Source of the DNA: Petunia secreta
Lineage: Eukaryota > Streptophyta > Magnoliopsida > Solanales > Solanaceae
Assembly: GCA_029990175.1 (NCBI GenBank)
Contig: JARKIP010000017.1
Location: forward strand, 14,526,001 to 14,590,000
DNA length: 64,000 nt
Direction: 5' to 3'
In this document: one piece after another, positions 10,427 through 23,500 of the stretch
Layout of the letters: each line of letters starts with the position of its first letter
How positions within the stretch are numbered: the stretch's first letter is position 1
The notes under the pieces: generated by a model
The model's database searches: none
Seen by the model: only the letters and a program-made list of their open reading frames with translations
What the model was told of the DNA's origin: nothing
Made by a program: the position numbers and the translations under genes

Positions 10427-10713
10427 GTGTGTACCTTTTTTTTCTCTTTTATTCTTTCACCTCCCTTTTGTTCTCTGCCGTTAGTGACGAGCACGCCTGT
10501 CAACAAATCATTCCCTCCAACTCCCCCACCCCCCGGCTTTCTCTCTCCTTCTATCCAACATATATTTTCCCATTACACATATTCTCTTTCTCTCTCCTCT
10601 TTCTTTTCCCTTTTCTTTTTCTCCATCCATCCATCAGGGTCTTCATTTGTTTCTCTCCCTCACAGATTCAGCTCAATTCTGTAATTGGATTAGATCTGTT
10701 GTTAATTCACAAG
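10427..10713 (+). other. 5' UTR exon of the villin gene
   Basis: This is a CT-rich leader typical of plant actin-cytoskeleton genes. It ends at AATTCACAAG before a GTAATT donor at 10714. The matching acceptor TTTTCAG ends at 11567, just before the exon holding the start codon, giving an 854-bp leader intron. Leader introns often raise expression of such genes. The transcription start is a guess. Confidence 0.55.
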
Positions 10714-11595
10714 GTAATTGTATTGTCTGATCTGAAAATGGAAATAAGTTGGCAATTTCAATGATGTCTGATTGTTATTTCTTGTGTACTGTGCAATCTG
10801 AGCTTTATTATGTTTTGGATTTAGAATTCCCACATCTTTGGGAATGCAACACCTGCAATTTCATATTATTGGAATGTCCCCTCTCTATTTTCCTTTTTAT
10901 CTTTTCATTTTCCCTTTTCCTAATTCTGCCTATTCTCTCTCACTCCTTTTGTATTCACACAATTCAACAAAAAATAAAAAACGATTCATCTTCCTTTACT
11001 TGCCTTATTTTGCTTCATAATCAAAAGTGAGCTGGAAGATGTTTTTTTTTTTTTTGAAAATTTAAATGGTCGAGTCAACTCAGGAATGAACCTAAAACGA
11101 ATGAAATCAGGTTACAGAAACATTTATATATTTATCACGCTGAAACAAGTCGTTTCACGATTCAAAACGTTCAACTAAGAATATATTAGCAAGTATTTAA
11201 TTTTAAAACTTTTAATACATTTTGATAAGTCAAAGAGGCGTATTCAAATGAAAAAGTGACTAGTGGTGGATATACCTTGCACAGAGATTGCTTTACTAGC
11301 TCCTTTCATGGAATAAAAGCAGTATCTGAAGTCATGAGAGCTTATATTAATTTGGCTTTGATATTTCATTCATTTTGTCGCTTCTTCTATGTCTTTGGTT
11401 GTCTTTACTTGTCTTTTGGATTATAATGTTTTCTGGTAATGCTCTGACAATGTTAATGCTGCATTCTCTTTTGCCATGTGCCAAGTAGAAAGGATTAGTT
11501 CGGTAACTTCATCGTTGTCTAATTATATTTTTTCCTGATTAGTTGTTCACTTTTTGGACATTTTCAGCCTTCTCAGAAAGTAGGAAGGAACAACT

Positions 11596-14500
11596 ATGGC
11601 TGTTTCAATGAGAGATTTGGATCCAGCTTTTCAAGGAGCAGGCCAAAAGGCGTATCCTCATTTTCGGTCGTAGAACATTACTATTATGAAATTAAATTTT
11701 TCTTTATTTGCTGTGATATATTTCCCGAAAGACTGAAGAAACAGATAGAAGGAAACATTGCACTGAAAGAAAGATAGAAATAACATGTGATAGGGAAAAT
11801 GAGTTAATTATCAATTTTGAGATCAGTGATGCCTATGTCTGTTTCCAAATTAATCTTCTAATTCCATTGGCTAAAGAAATGTTTAAGTTTGAATTCCTTG
11901 ACTGTTAATAGCGGAATAGAGATATGGCGTATTGAGAAGCTGAGTCCAGTTGCTGTTCCAAAGTCATCACATGGTAAATTTTACACAGGAGACTCGTATA
12001 TTATTTTGAAGGTATGTTATTTTTCGGTGATCTATTAGCTTTCATCATATGATGAAGGATCTTACTGGTATCAAATTGTTTTACTTCTACACTGTTAGAC
12101 TCTAACAGGAGAACATCAGTTGTCCTGCATAGCGTCGTACTGTTATTGTCTGTCGTATAAATTAAATATACAACCTAGGCCAGACTAGCAGCTATAATAA
12201 TGTTTAGACAAACTAAAATATTCCTTTGGCCTCAAGAGTTTCTTGAACATTTCATTCTTAATATAATCTTGGAGGTTGTTTTGGCATCCTATGGATGATA
12301 AATAATCTTGCTAAACACATCTATTTAGGCTACTTGTTTTCTTCCTTTGAGGAAACAATACTAGCCATTTCTGGCATTTTTCATTATACTGCTTGATTGA
12401 AGGTTCAAGTTGGAATAAACCTTTCTATTTCTAGAACGCTTTGTGCTTCCATATCATGGTAAACGGTACCGTCAGTATGCTACTATGGAACCATATATGA
12501 TGTTGGAACAGCCTGAGAGTCTCGCGTGAAATTGGAAAACATTTGTGTCTTATCTGTTGAAGGAACATCGATGACTTGAACTTTGCAGGATAATATGTCA
12601 GAGTTGTCACCTAGAAGGGCTTTAGTCTTTTCCTCTCTTTTGGATTGTGGGGTTTGCTGTGGTTGTACGTAAAATTTAATATCCATTAGACCTCGTACAT
12701 CTTGTACTTAAGTTGGATCATGTGTATAGGTTGAAAATGCTGAAAATATTAGGAACCAAGAAGAAAAGAAATCTATTCTCCTTGGCCTAGAGAAAATTCT
12801 CAGATGTAGACCTGTTTTAGAATTCTGGAAACAGAGGATTTACAGTATCCGTAGCCATTTGCTTGTATAAACATAATTTAGATTTTATCATTGAAGCAGC
12901 ATATGTTGAAAAATAAGATGCAAAAAGAGTAGACTCAATTTCCTTGAGAAAACGTTCCTTTTAGTAAAATTTTATAGACTGCTGTAACTTTTCAATTAAG
13001 AATATTTGTACACTGCTGTACTTGTTTATCTGAGTGCTTTTCTCCTCCTTTCCAGACCAGCACTTCAAAAAGTGGTGCCCTACGGCATGACATTCACTAT
13101 TGGCTTGGTGAAGATACTAGTCAGGTTTGTGACTATTTAGAAGATTATGCAGCAAGTGTTTTTTTAAGTGTAATGTCATAGTTGAATCTGTTTTATTTAG
13201 GATGAAGCTGGTGCTGCTGCCATAAAAACCGTTGAACTAGATGCAGCACTTGGGGGACGTGCTGTTCAATATCGCGAAGTGCAGGGCCATGAAACTGAGA
13301 AGTTCCTTTCCTATTTCAAACCATGTATAATCCCTCTAAAAGGTGGGATTGCATCTGGATTTAAGCATGTAGAGGAAGAAGAGTACAAGACCTGTTTGTA
13401 TGTATGCCAAGGGAAGCATGTTGTCCATGTGAAGGAGGCAAGTCTGCCCAACTACTTTGCTTCTGAGAATGATGATGCCAAAAAATCTAAGCTTTTATTT
13501 TCATTACCATTTTCTACATTATTGGTGCAGGTTCCTTTTGCTCGATCCTCACTTAATCATGATGACATCTTCATTCTTGATACCAAATCTAAAATCTTCC
13601 AATTTAATGGGTCCAATTCCTCTATTCAAGAAAGGGCTAAAGCACTTGAAGTTGTTCAGTACATTAAAGATACGTACCACGATGGCAAATGTGAGATAGC
13701 TGCAATTGGTAAGTAGTTAGTAATTTAGTTACCGAAGGTAATTTTTCTTGACTGTCCATTCCACTAAACTGTGATCTGGTTGACGTGTAGAGGATGGTAA
13801 ATTGATGGCTGATGCTGAAACTGGAGAATTCTGGGGGTTTTTTGGTGGCTTTGCTCCTCTTCCAAGGAAGACTACAAGAGACGAGGCTAAACGCATTGAT
13901 ACTGTTCCCACTACATTGTATAGGTGAGTTATTTTTACATCTGATGTTGCATTCTTAGACCCCCTTCCCGCATTTGTTTAGATATTTTTATTTTGTATGT
14001 TGCTGATAGATTCATCATACTGATACCTTTTTTCTCCTGTAAAACCTATTGTATTTTTCAGTCCTCTAATTTCAAAATGCTGATAAAGATTCCTATTCGG
14101 AAGGACTGTGACCTGAAGGTCTAGGGTGTCTTTCCTTCTTTGCGAGCACTTTTAAGTTTATTTTGTATTCTTTAAAGTCAGTGGACCTGGTTCCTTTTAT
14201 TGTCTGGAGTTTATAAGGTCCTACATGTTATCTATATCACATGCTACATTCTCCCCTAAATTCCTCAGCTTATGTCTATCTCATACCTGTAAGTTGTCCG
14301 GTATGACTTGTAGATCATTCTCCAATCTCATACCTTGATAGATGACGGTTACCATTTCTCATGTTGCGCCTCTTGTGGACAGGAATTAATGCAGGCCATT
14401 CGCTCCTTTATTGTTGACGTGGCTAGCATTTTTCTTTTTTATTTCCAATTACTCTTTTTCAGTGAGGGGTGCATGATGAATTACAAGCACTCTTATGTAT

Positions 14501-17500
14501 ATTCCACACAATTTAAGAAAATCAGGTCACTCATCAGTCATCACAACACTAAAGAACAGATGCTTGGCACTCTTGGGCCAGTTTAGTTATTTTACCATTG
14601 GGGCTTATATCAATGGTCTTGTGACATACTCCCTCCGTTTCAAAAAGGATGAACCTATTTCCTTTTTAGTCTGTTTCAAAAAGAATGACCTCTTTCTAAA
14701 TTTGGAAAGAAATTTTTACTTTTACTCATCCCTAGATGATTTGTAGCCACACAAATATCTATAACTTATTTTAGACCACAAGTTTCAAAAGTCTTCCCTT
14801 CTTTATTAAACTCCGTGCAAAGTCAAATGGGTTCATCTAAAGTGGAACGAAGGGAGTAATGTCCTTGCAATAGTCATAGATAGCATAAGGAAGCGTGACT
14901 TCACCATTATGTATTGAATTGAAAGCTATCCCACAATCGTATAGCCTATGGAGGTTCAACTTAGTCATTACAATCCTACATCGTGCGACTTATCGTCTGG
15001 GACGGTATCAAGTGATCTTATTGTACCATATTGCACTTCTTAGCAGGAACCTAGTGTTCAGCAAAAATTTCGCCCGTGCTCATAACCAGAAGAATATATA
15101 TTCTATTACAGTTAGATAGCCGCAAGGATCATCTCAGTTGACGGTCATAGTTTTGCATACCTACTATGCCTCAACTTAGTTAGCCTTGAAGCATCTTGCA
15201 AATGAATCCTCAACACGGATTATGGGTTGTCACTTACATACCGTTGCTAAGCCATCCAAAGTTTCACATTCATATTATTTTTGTGTCATGATTGTCATTT
15301 GGGTTGTTAGATTAGCATTTGTGAGCTATAAACATACCAAATCCTCATAAATATACTCACTCGTATGATTGGATCAGGTAGAATGACTAGAAAACGCTCC
15401 CCAAGTCGTGCCCTAGGCCCTCTTGTTTGGAGTAGAAAATCTTTCTTTGGCACCTAAGTAAGTTTTGTAGGTGCAATATTACGTGGAACGTCCTGCAGCT
15501 CGCATGGTTGGCATGCGTCCGCACCTTGCACATGTCCGACGTTGTTCAGTATTTTGACTAAATGACTAACGGTTTGAAGGGTTGTAAACCAGACTTCAGG
15601 TTATGGATCGAGTTGTCCATGTTTTCTTTGAACGACCTATTTTGAGTGTTAGGTCATCTCGATAAAGGGAGATTGAAACCTTAGAGTTCAATGGAAGAGA
15701 GAACTCTGAACTCTTATTTTTTTGGTTAATTATGACTTAGGGTTTTATTCCTCCAATTTCCTCTTTAAATAGGGAGTCTTATTACTACAATAAAATACCC
15801 GAATCCTTATGAAACTAGTAAATATTAAATCATATTCTAAAATAAGAAAAAACCCTAATCCTTAAGGAACTAGGAAACATAAATCCTATTCTAGAATAAT
15901 AAACAATAGCAAAACTAAAAGCTAAGATACTGGATCCTAAACACGCCTATCTATTATAGATCTATGACGGATGGCAACAATATTTATTCAAAATCCATTT
16001 CCAAATTGTTTATACATTTAGAGGTGTACAGTTTTTTTTGAAAGGTTAACAGTATATTCATCAACATTAAGGCAATGTTGGCCACCAGATATACCAGCTC
16101 CTTGAGCAAAATCAAAAATACAAAAAACTCTCTGATCGTAACTACAAGGATTCTAATAAGTCTAAAAGTGCATCAGTTTCTTCTACATAACTTTTCTTGC
16201 ACCAAAAGTATAAAAGCATAACACAATTGGACTTGATCCTCTGGATGGGACTTTCCTTGTTTTCAAAGCATCTTCCATTTCTTTTCTTTCTACCCATATT
16301 GTCCACCAGTGGAACTGACCTCCAACATTTAGAGGTCACTTTAGAGGTGTACAGTTTTGAAGTTGGGTCTTGTTTCACTTTAGACATTTCCCCCCTTTAC
16401 TCTTTCCAAACTACTCAAACTAACTCCCTCCATTTCCAAACGGTCTCATCACCTTCTGGACATAATATTTAAGTGTTGAACACCTTCTAACGTATCAACA
16501 CATTTTTCTCAATATAAGCATGCATTGCCATCTTGTTTGGGACTGCAGTGTACTGGTAGTTGTTGTATAAGCTTTCAATACAAGTCGATTAGCAAGAAAT
16601 TAAGCATAAGATTTTCTCAAAAAAGAAGTTAAGCGTAAGACAAGCTTTCATATACATTCATATTGTGGAGGTATAAAGTTTGTGTGTTTCAGGTTATTTC
16701 TGTGCCGCTCATATATCTTTGGAGTGTTTCAGATTTTACTAACATGCCAGAATTAATAAGAAGGAAAATGATGTTTATTCCAAGAGTTACATAGTTATAG
16801 GTGAAGGTGCAATATATACTTAGGAAACATCTGCCAATTAAGACGGATAGAAGTCCTTAAGGGAAAGAGGAATAGTTCTGTGTAGCAGGTGCTACAGCCT
16901 ACATGTGTAAAGAAAGAAGTGAAGACAGATACCCTTTTTTTGTGCATTGTATATTAGCAAGGAGCATATGGAACCTGTTCAGCAGTATTTTTGGTAGAGG
17001 CTGGGCACCGCTTAGGAGTTTGAAGGAAGTTTTTGACTTTTTGTTATTTGGAATGGATTTGGAGTTAAGTCCACCGGGGACTTCTGGAAGATGATAGCTT
17101 AGTTTATTATATGGAGCATGTGGAAACTGGAAAGGAGAGAAACCAGAGAGGCTTTGAAGTAATTGCAACTCCCATACACACAAAAATTCAGATGCTTTCC
17201 GAACCTTTTTGCTTTGACGAGATATGCTGTGTAGGAGTATTGCTATATTATTTTAATCAATTACATCCTGGATGATCGATTAATGAAATTTAATTTACTT
17301 GTTTAAAAAAGAAAAAGAAGGTGGGTAGAAGTCTTGTAATAAACTGATAGGCTGAAAGATGTTACAGGTGTAAGTTTCTTCTTGTCTGTTTTTGGTTTGT
17401 TATGATCACCTCATGGCTTTCACATCTCATTTCTGCTGGTATTTGTTACTTTTACAGAGTTCAGAAAGGGCAAGCAGAACCTGTTGAGACCGACTCTTTG

Positions 17501-20500
17501 ACAAGGGAGTTGCTAGATACAAATGGTTGCTATATAGTTGATTGTGGGACAGAAGTATTTGTGTGGATGGGAAGAAGTACTTCTCTTGATGAGAGGAAAA
17601 CTGCAAGTGGGGCTGCAGATGTAATATCTCATTTTTCAGTTTGGATAGTTAAATGTGTATCTCAGCTTATGTTACCTTATCATTATCTCATTCACTATCA
17701 CCTTATAGGAATTACTCCGAGGCCTTGATAGACCAAAATGCCATGTAGTTCGTGTAATTGAAGGGTTCGAGACAGTGATGTTCCGCTCAAAGTTTGTCTC
17801 TTGGCCTCAATCAACTAATGTGGCAGTGACGGAGGATGGCAGGGGCAAGGTTGCTGGTTAGTCACTTTACTGGTGGATTTCTGCTACTTCCTATAACATA
17901 AAAGGAACATATTTTTGTTTTTTCACACAATTTTTTTCTGAACCTCCCTTTGATGATACTACTGACATTCTCCTTTCCTTTTGGTTCTCCAGCTCTTCTG
18001 AAGCGTCAAGGGCTTAACGTGAGGGGCCTAATGAAAGCAGCTCCTCCTAAGGAAGAACCTCAACCATATATAGACTGCACAGGCAATTTACAGGTGCCAA
18101 ACTTCTGTCCATATACATATTGATCTACAAAGATTTTCTGGTGATTCATTTTAAGATGATATATTTTTTAAGCAAAATATAAGAAGTGTGTGAGATGCAT
18201 CTTGAAAGGATATCTTCGATGGAACATTACATTGTGGAGAAGTATCTGATTTACTTATTTATTTAATTTCTTGCTGTAAAATATTTGATTTATTGCTGCT
18301 ATGTTCAGGTATGGCGTGTGAATGGCCAGCAGAAGACTCTTCTTCAATCATCTGATCAATCAAAATTCTATAGTGGAGACTGTTACATATTCCAATATTC
18401 TTATCCTGGAGAAGATAAAGAGGAACATCTCATTGGCACTTGGTTTGGGAAGCAAAGTGTCGAGGTAAAATCTTAGCATTATTGTTCTCTATTCTGTTCC
18501 TGGAACAATTTATGTGTGATGCAGCTCACTGTTTTAAGATATAAATTTGAAAATGTGAGGGCAAGTGCTTTATCCTGCAAGTTATTTCATAAAGGTAGGC
18601 TTCATAAAATTAAAATAAAATGCAATATTCCAAATCCAATGCTTCTCAAATTTACTCTGTTTTTGATAAATCAAACTCCAAAATATCAAGCCAGGAATCT
18701 ATACCCTGAATGTTCTCTAGTTCAACATGGACAAGAAATAGAGGACAACTCTTGATCTTCCATTTAAGTATTTTCAACTCCTTCAAAATATGTATCTGTT
18801 GCTCTCCTTCCATCAACCCAATGAACACTTTAAAGGTGCTTTAATCCATCTCTTCTCTCGCTCCCGGTGTATTGATTGTTCTATCTCATTGAATTTTTAA
18901 CTTGTGAACAGTCTAAAAAGATGTCAATCAATATAATAAGTACTCTAGAAACATAGATAAGATATAAAAGAGGTGCCTTTCATAATATCAAGTCAGACAG
19001 AGAACAAATGTCCAAATCTTATAAAACTTAAAAAGCAAGTGGAAAGAAGTATGGTTTTTAGTCTTGTTTCAGCAAGCGGCATATGAATGTGGGTTTTTTG
19101 AAGGGTCCCCATGTGATTGTGTGAGACATATGTTAAACGGCTATTGAACATTTACAGATAGTTTTACTTACCCTGCTTTCTTGTTATGGAGCATAGGAAG
19201 ATAGAGTTTCAGCAAATTCTCAAGCAGCCAAGATGATTGAGTCCCTGAAGTTTTCAGCTGCTCAGGTAATTCACTGGCATGATAATAGCTTAGAATTAAA
19301 TATTGATTGTTAACCTAAAGTTGTTGCTGAGTTTTGGTTATTATCGAAAACTTCCAGGCTCGCATTTATGAAGGATATGAACCACTCCAGTTCTTTGTCA
19401 TCCTTCAGAGCTTTATTGTATTTAAGGTTTGTGGGAGTACAAAAATTGTCCGACTGAGGCTATTATTTTGTCTTTGTTTAAAATCATGCTCGAACATTTA
19501 TTTATTAACTTTATTTATAAATTACCAGGGTGGTCTTAGTGAAGGATACAAGAAATACGTAGCAGAGAAGGAACTTGCAGATGATACATATAAAGAGGAT
19601 GGAATTGCATTATTCCGCGTTCAGGGTACTGGACCTGATAATATGCAATCAATTCAAGTAGAACCTGTAAGTTCATTCTGTCAGTTCATTTTATACATGC
19701 ATTTCATACATGACGACATCCATACATACTCCCAACTACCTATTTGGCCATGCTTGGACTTGGTATGCGAGGTGTCACATATGTGCCTGAATATGCAAAC
19801 CATTATAGAATGTTTTCCTGTTTTCAGACAACATACAAAAGGAGGCTACATGGGGGAAAGGAGAGGGGAGGGGTTATCTGATATAGTTGACTTAGAACAC
19901 CTCTCATTCTTTCCTAATACCTCTGATCCCAAATCTATCTTAAATGGTTTTCCTTGTGCTAGTTTTTATTTACTCATGACAGCTGAATTGTCAACATTTG
20001 GATATTATGGACTTCTCCACTGCGTGCAACTGATTGGGGATGAAAAGGGGTCTGGGGTTGGAGAATTACTCCCTCCGTCCCAAATGAGTGACTACCTTTC
20101 CTTTTTGTTTGTCCCAAAATGAGTACCACAGGATTTAAAGACACTGGCCCACATTACACACATCTTTCATTTTAAACCACAGGATTGAAAAGTCTTCCTT
20201 ATTTTCTTAAACTTTGTGCTCAGTCAAACCCAGACACTCATTTTGGGACGGAGGGAGTACTGTTTATCATGTACTGCTCTGATTGCATCAAGTATAAGTC
20301 TTCTTTAATATCTTGGTTTTGTGCTTAGATTAGGATCTACACCTCAGAGTGTATGTGTTATCAAATCTTTTTGTCATTTGTAGCTCTATATCTTGAAATT
20401 TATCTTCGACAGCCACAGAAGGATCTACTCATGAGACCCACATCCTCTCCATTTTCAACCTCTGTATATAATGCTTCCCAGTCTTTTACATCCTCTTCCT

Positions 20501-23500
20501 CAAGGGAGGTTAACTTTTATTTCCCTTGATCTGCAAATTCGATCATGTTTCTTCCTAATTATCGCCAAGCTTCAAATAGGATAGAGATTGAGACTCCTCA
20601 ATTTTAGGAATGTCCGAAGGACCCAGCTTATCTGATATGGGCAACAGGCGGTTAGTATCAGTCTAATCTTGGGCTTGAGGCTCATTTGGATAGATCGTAG
20701 TTTTGGGCCTATATACTTGTTTCATCACTTTCGCCCGCTCAAGGTATAATTTGCGATTTCTAAACTCCACTCCCATGTTGATTCTTTCAGCCTTCTCTTT
20801 CTATGGGAACTCAAACAGAAATAATACCCTATTTAGTTCTTGTATCTTTAACACATGTCGAACTTCCGTTGAATATTCCACTCATTTTTTCACCTCCAAT
20901 GGCTAGGTATGACTGTTGTAACATCAGCGAAATAGCCAATCAAACACATCTGTAAAGTGAAAGAGCTCTTATCAATGACAAGAACACTCTTCTCTTCACC
21001 ATTCCCTTCCTATACTCTGACATTGTCCATTGGCCAACTCTTTGTTCTAGCCACCTCCGCGTAGCTCCATTTCTCTGCCTGCATTCAGAAGGTTTCTTAT
21101 AGTTTTCTCCTTTTAAATGAAAATGGTTATTTATGAGGTATACTTGTACAACCAGCAGTATCACCGATTTCAAGAACAATCACCAAAGCTCTCCTGCTTT
21201 TACATAGACTATCCTGATATATCTTCCATATATATTGAAATTCTGAAAGATGAAATAGGAATATAACTGGTCAACCTTCTAACACCTTCTACAGATTTTT
21301 CCTTTGACTTCAGAGGCCTGTCTCGGGCATTTACAGATCCCAGTCTGTCCGCCAAAATTCTATTAACAAAGCTCCTTCTCCTCTCAATATTTCCGAATCA
21401 GTTATCTCCAATATCATTACATCCTGCCCAAAAAAAAAGAAAAAAACACTTGTCGTCATAATGCCTTATTAGCTTTACGACAATCACCTTTAAGCATAAG
21501 TTACTCATTGTCTGAACTATCACCAATAAGAAGCAAGCCATGAGGATCAATGGGAGATAAAAGAGTAGCTAGTGACAAAGGCTGAACCAGACGAGAGAGA
21601 AAAATATTGGAATGAGGTTGAAATCAACTGACAGAAGGAAAAATTGGACTAATAAAGGCTAATAAGACAATAACTTAGTTGAAGAAGGATGACGGGAAAT
21701 CTATATGATCTGAAATGTGTAAGTCAATGTGACTGGACACGCACAATGTAGGATGCACGATTTACAAGAGAGAATCCCATGGAAAGGAGAATGTTTCAAG
21801 ATGAAAGTTCTAATATTGTTTCATCGAAGCCGTATCTGTGTTTGGACCTAAGCATACAACTGAGCGAACCCAAAATTTTCTCTCCTGGTGTTGTGCTAGC
21901 AACTGTATTAGTAGTCTTCACAAAAATGTCATCCTACACACAACATAATAGCTTGTCAAATTTTTCCTTAGAGCTTGTTGTAGTCCAAACTGACAAACTC
22001 TTTTATTTAATATGCCCTCAGTCCCACTTTATGTGTGTTTCACTTGTTGAAGAGATTAAGAGTATGTTTGACTGATGTAATGTATTCGCAAATGTAAAGC
22101 AAAATATTTTACTTGGTTTTTTTGTTTACAAAAGAAAGATATTTTATTGAGAAAACATCAAACCAATTGAGGAATGCTCAAGCTCTTCGAAGAGCTGAGT
22201 AACAGCTTTGGGAACCAAGGTTCGAATCCTAGTTGTGGCGATATTAGGTGGATTCTTTGTATCTGCTTAAAGCAATAATAGGTGAAGCATTCAGTGTTGC
22301 AATATACGACATATGATATATAATTGAATGGTGCAATATACGATATATGATTCCTGAAAATGTCATGTTTGTGGTATAGCAAACCGTGATTTTCAAGCAT
22401 TTGCCATTATGTTTCCAGCAAAAGAATTCTTTAATTGTGAAATTAGATTTGCAAGTTGTCTCCACACCTCCTTTTCTTTTCCGGAGCTTAATAGAAGCAA
22501 AACAAATATTAGATAGGGAGTCTAATTGCTTAAAATTGGCGTTCATTGGTTTTCTGGAAATTTATGTTAGCTGAATTTGTGTCTGTTGTGCTTATTATAA
22601 TTGTAAGAGCCTTTTTTTAACACTTGACATTGTTCTTCACTTTTCCTACATAGTGTTCGGCTAAAAGTCATAATAATCCTTTTTCCATTTTAATGAAATC
22701 AGGTGGCTTCGTCGTTGAACTCCTCATATTGCTACATATTACACAGTGGCTCCTCTGTCTTCACATGGACCGGAAATCTTACTACCTCTGAGGACCAGGA
22801 ACTTGTTGAGAGGCAGCTGGATCTAATCAAGGTAAGTTGTCATGGAATGTTTTCCCGTACTAAACATGTATTACTTGACCTTCTTATTCAGCAAGCTGCT
22901 AGGGAAATATGCTTGACGGTCTTCACATTTACTGTTTATTTGTTTGGACCTTTGTTGCTCAACTCTCTAACTAGTGGAATAAAAAAACAACTCTCTAGCT
23001 AGTGGTAGTCACACTGAAACAGTTTTATGTTCTGATTGAAGCATCTTTATTCTATATCCTTGTCTTACTTGTCACACAATGTGCAGCCTGATATGCAGTC
23101 CAAATTGCAAAAAGAAGGGGCAGAATCTGAGCAATTCTGGGAAATATTGGGTGGAAAATCTGAATATCCTAGTGAGAAGATTGGACGGGATGCTGAAAGC
23201 GATCCTCATTTGTTCTCATGCACCTTCTCAAAAGGTAAGGATTCTCACTTTCTTTTGTCTTTTATTTTGAAAATATTTTTACTTAAAATGTAGCATCAAA
23301 GTTTTTGCATTGTTTGTTTCTTTCTTCTAATATTTCTACTAATTCAGTTTTCTTCGCTCTTCCATTTCTTGGCTACTTGAATTTGACTTGATCTCCAGGG
23401 GATCTGAAGGTGAGTTTTCAGCTGTTACTACTATTCGTTTTATCCCTAAAGTCTTGTTAGACTTTGGCAGTTCGTTGTTTTGCCTAAATACCTGGGGAGA

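Larger units (their letters stand above)
13924..17457 (+). other. 3.5-kb villin intron holding several transposon remnants
   Basis: This intron carries a Stowaway MITE (14629-14856) and two LINE tails (16032-16339 and 16857-17320). About 15660-15960 is AT-rich with repeated AATCCT/CTAGGAAA words, reminiscent of LTR sequence, but no ends were found. The rest shows no gene. Confidence 0.7.
19667..22702 (+). other. 3.0-kb villin intron
   Basis: The intron holds a Stowaway MITE (20069-20257) and a SINE-like piece around 22219. From 22295 to 22355 a short motif (GGTGCAATATACGA and relatives) occurs twice. The remaining sequence, including 20400-22100, has scattered transposon-like composition but no supportable gene. 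Confidence 0.6.

Noticed and set aside
10427..10764. Open frames of 85-111 codons before villin
   Set aside because: They are CT-rich leader read as Phe/Ser/Leu and overlap the inferred 5' UTR exon and its donor site.
16431..16450. A third Stowaway end (CTCCCTCCATTTCC)
   Set aside because: No matching inverted end or TA-flanked partner was found nearby.
19334..20122. 262-codon open frame as a separate gene
   Set aside because: It runs through two villin exons, a stop-free intron and the start of the next intron. Villin homology shows splicing.
22219..22229. A tRNA gene
   Set aside because: Only the B-box region matches; there is no cloverleaf or acceptor stem, so a SINE remnant is more likely.
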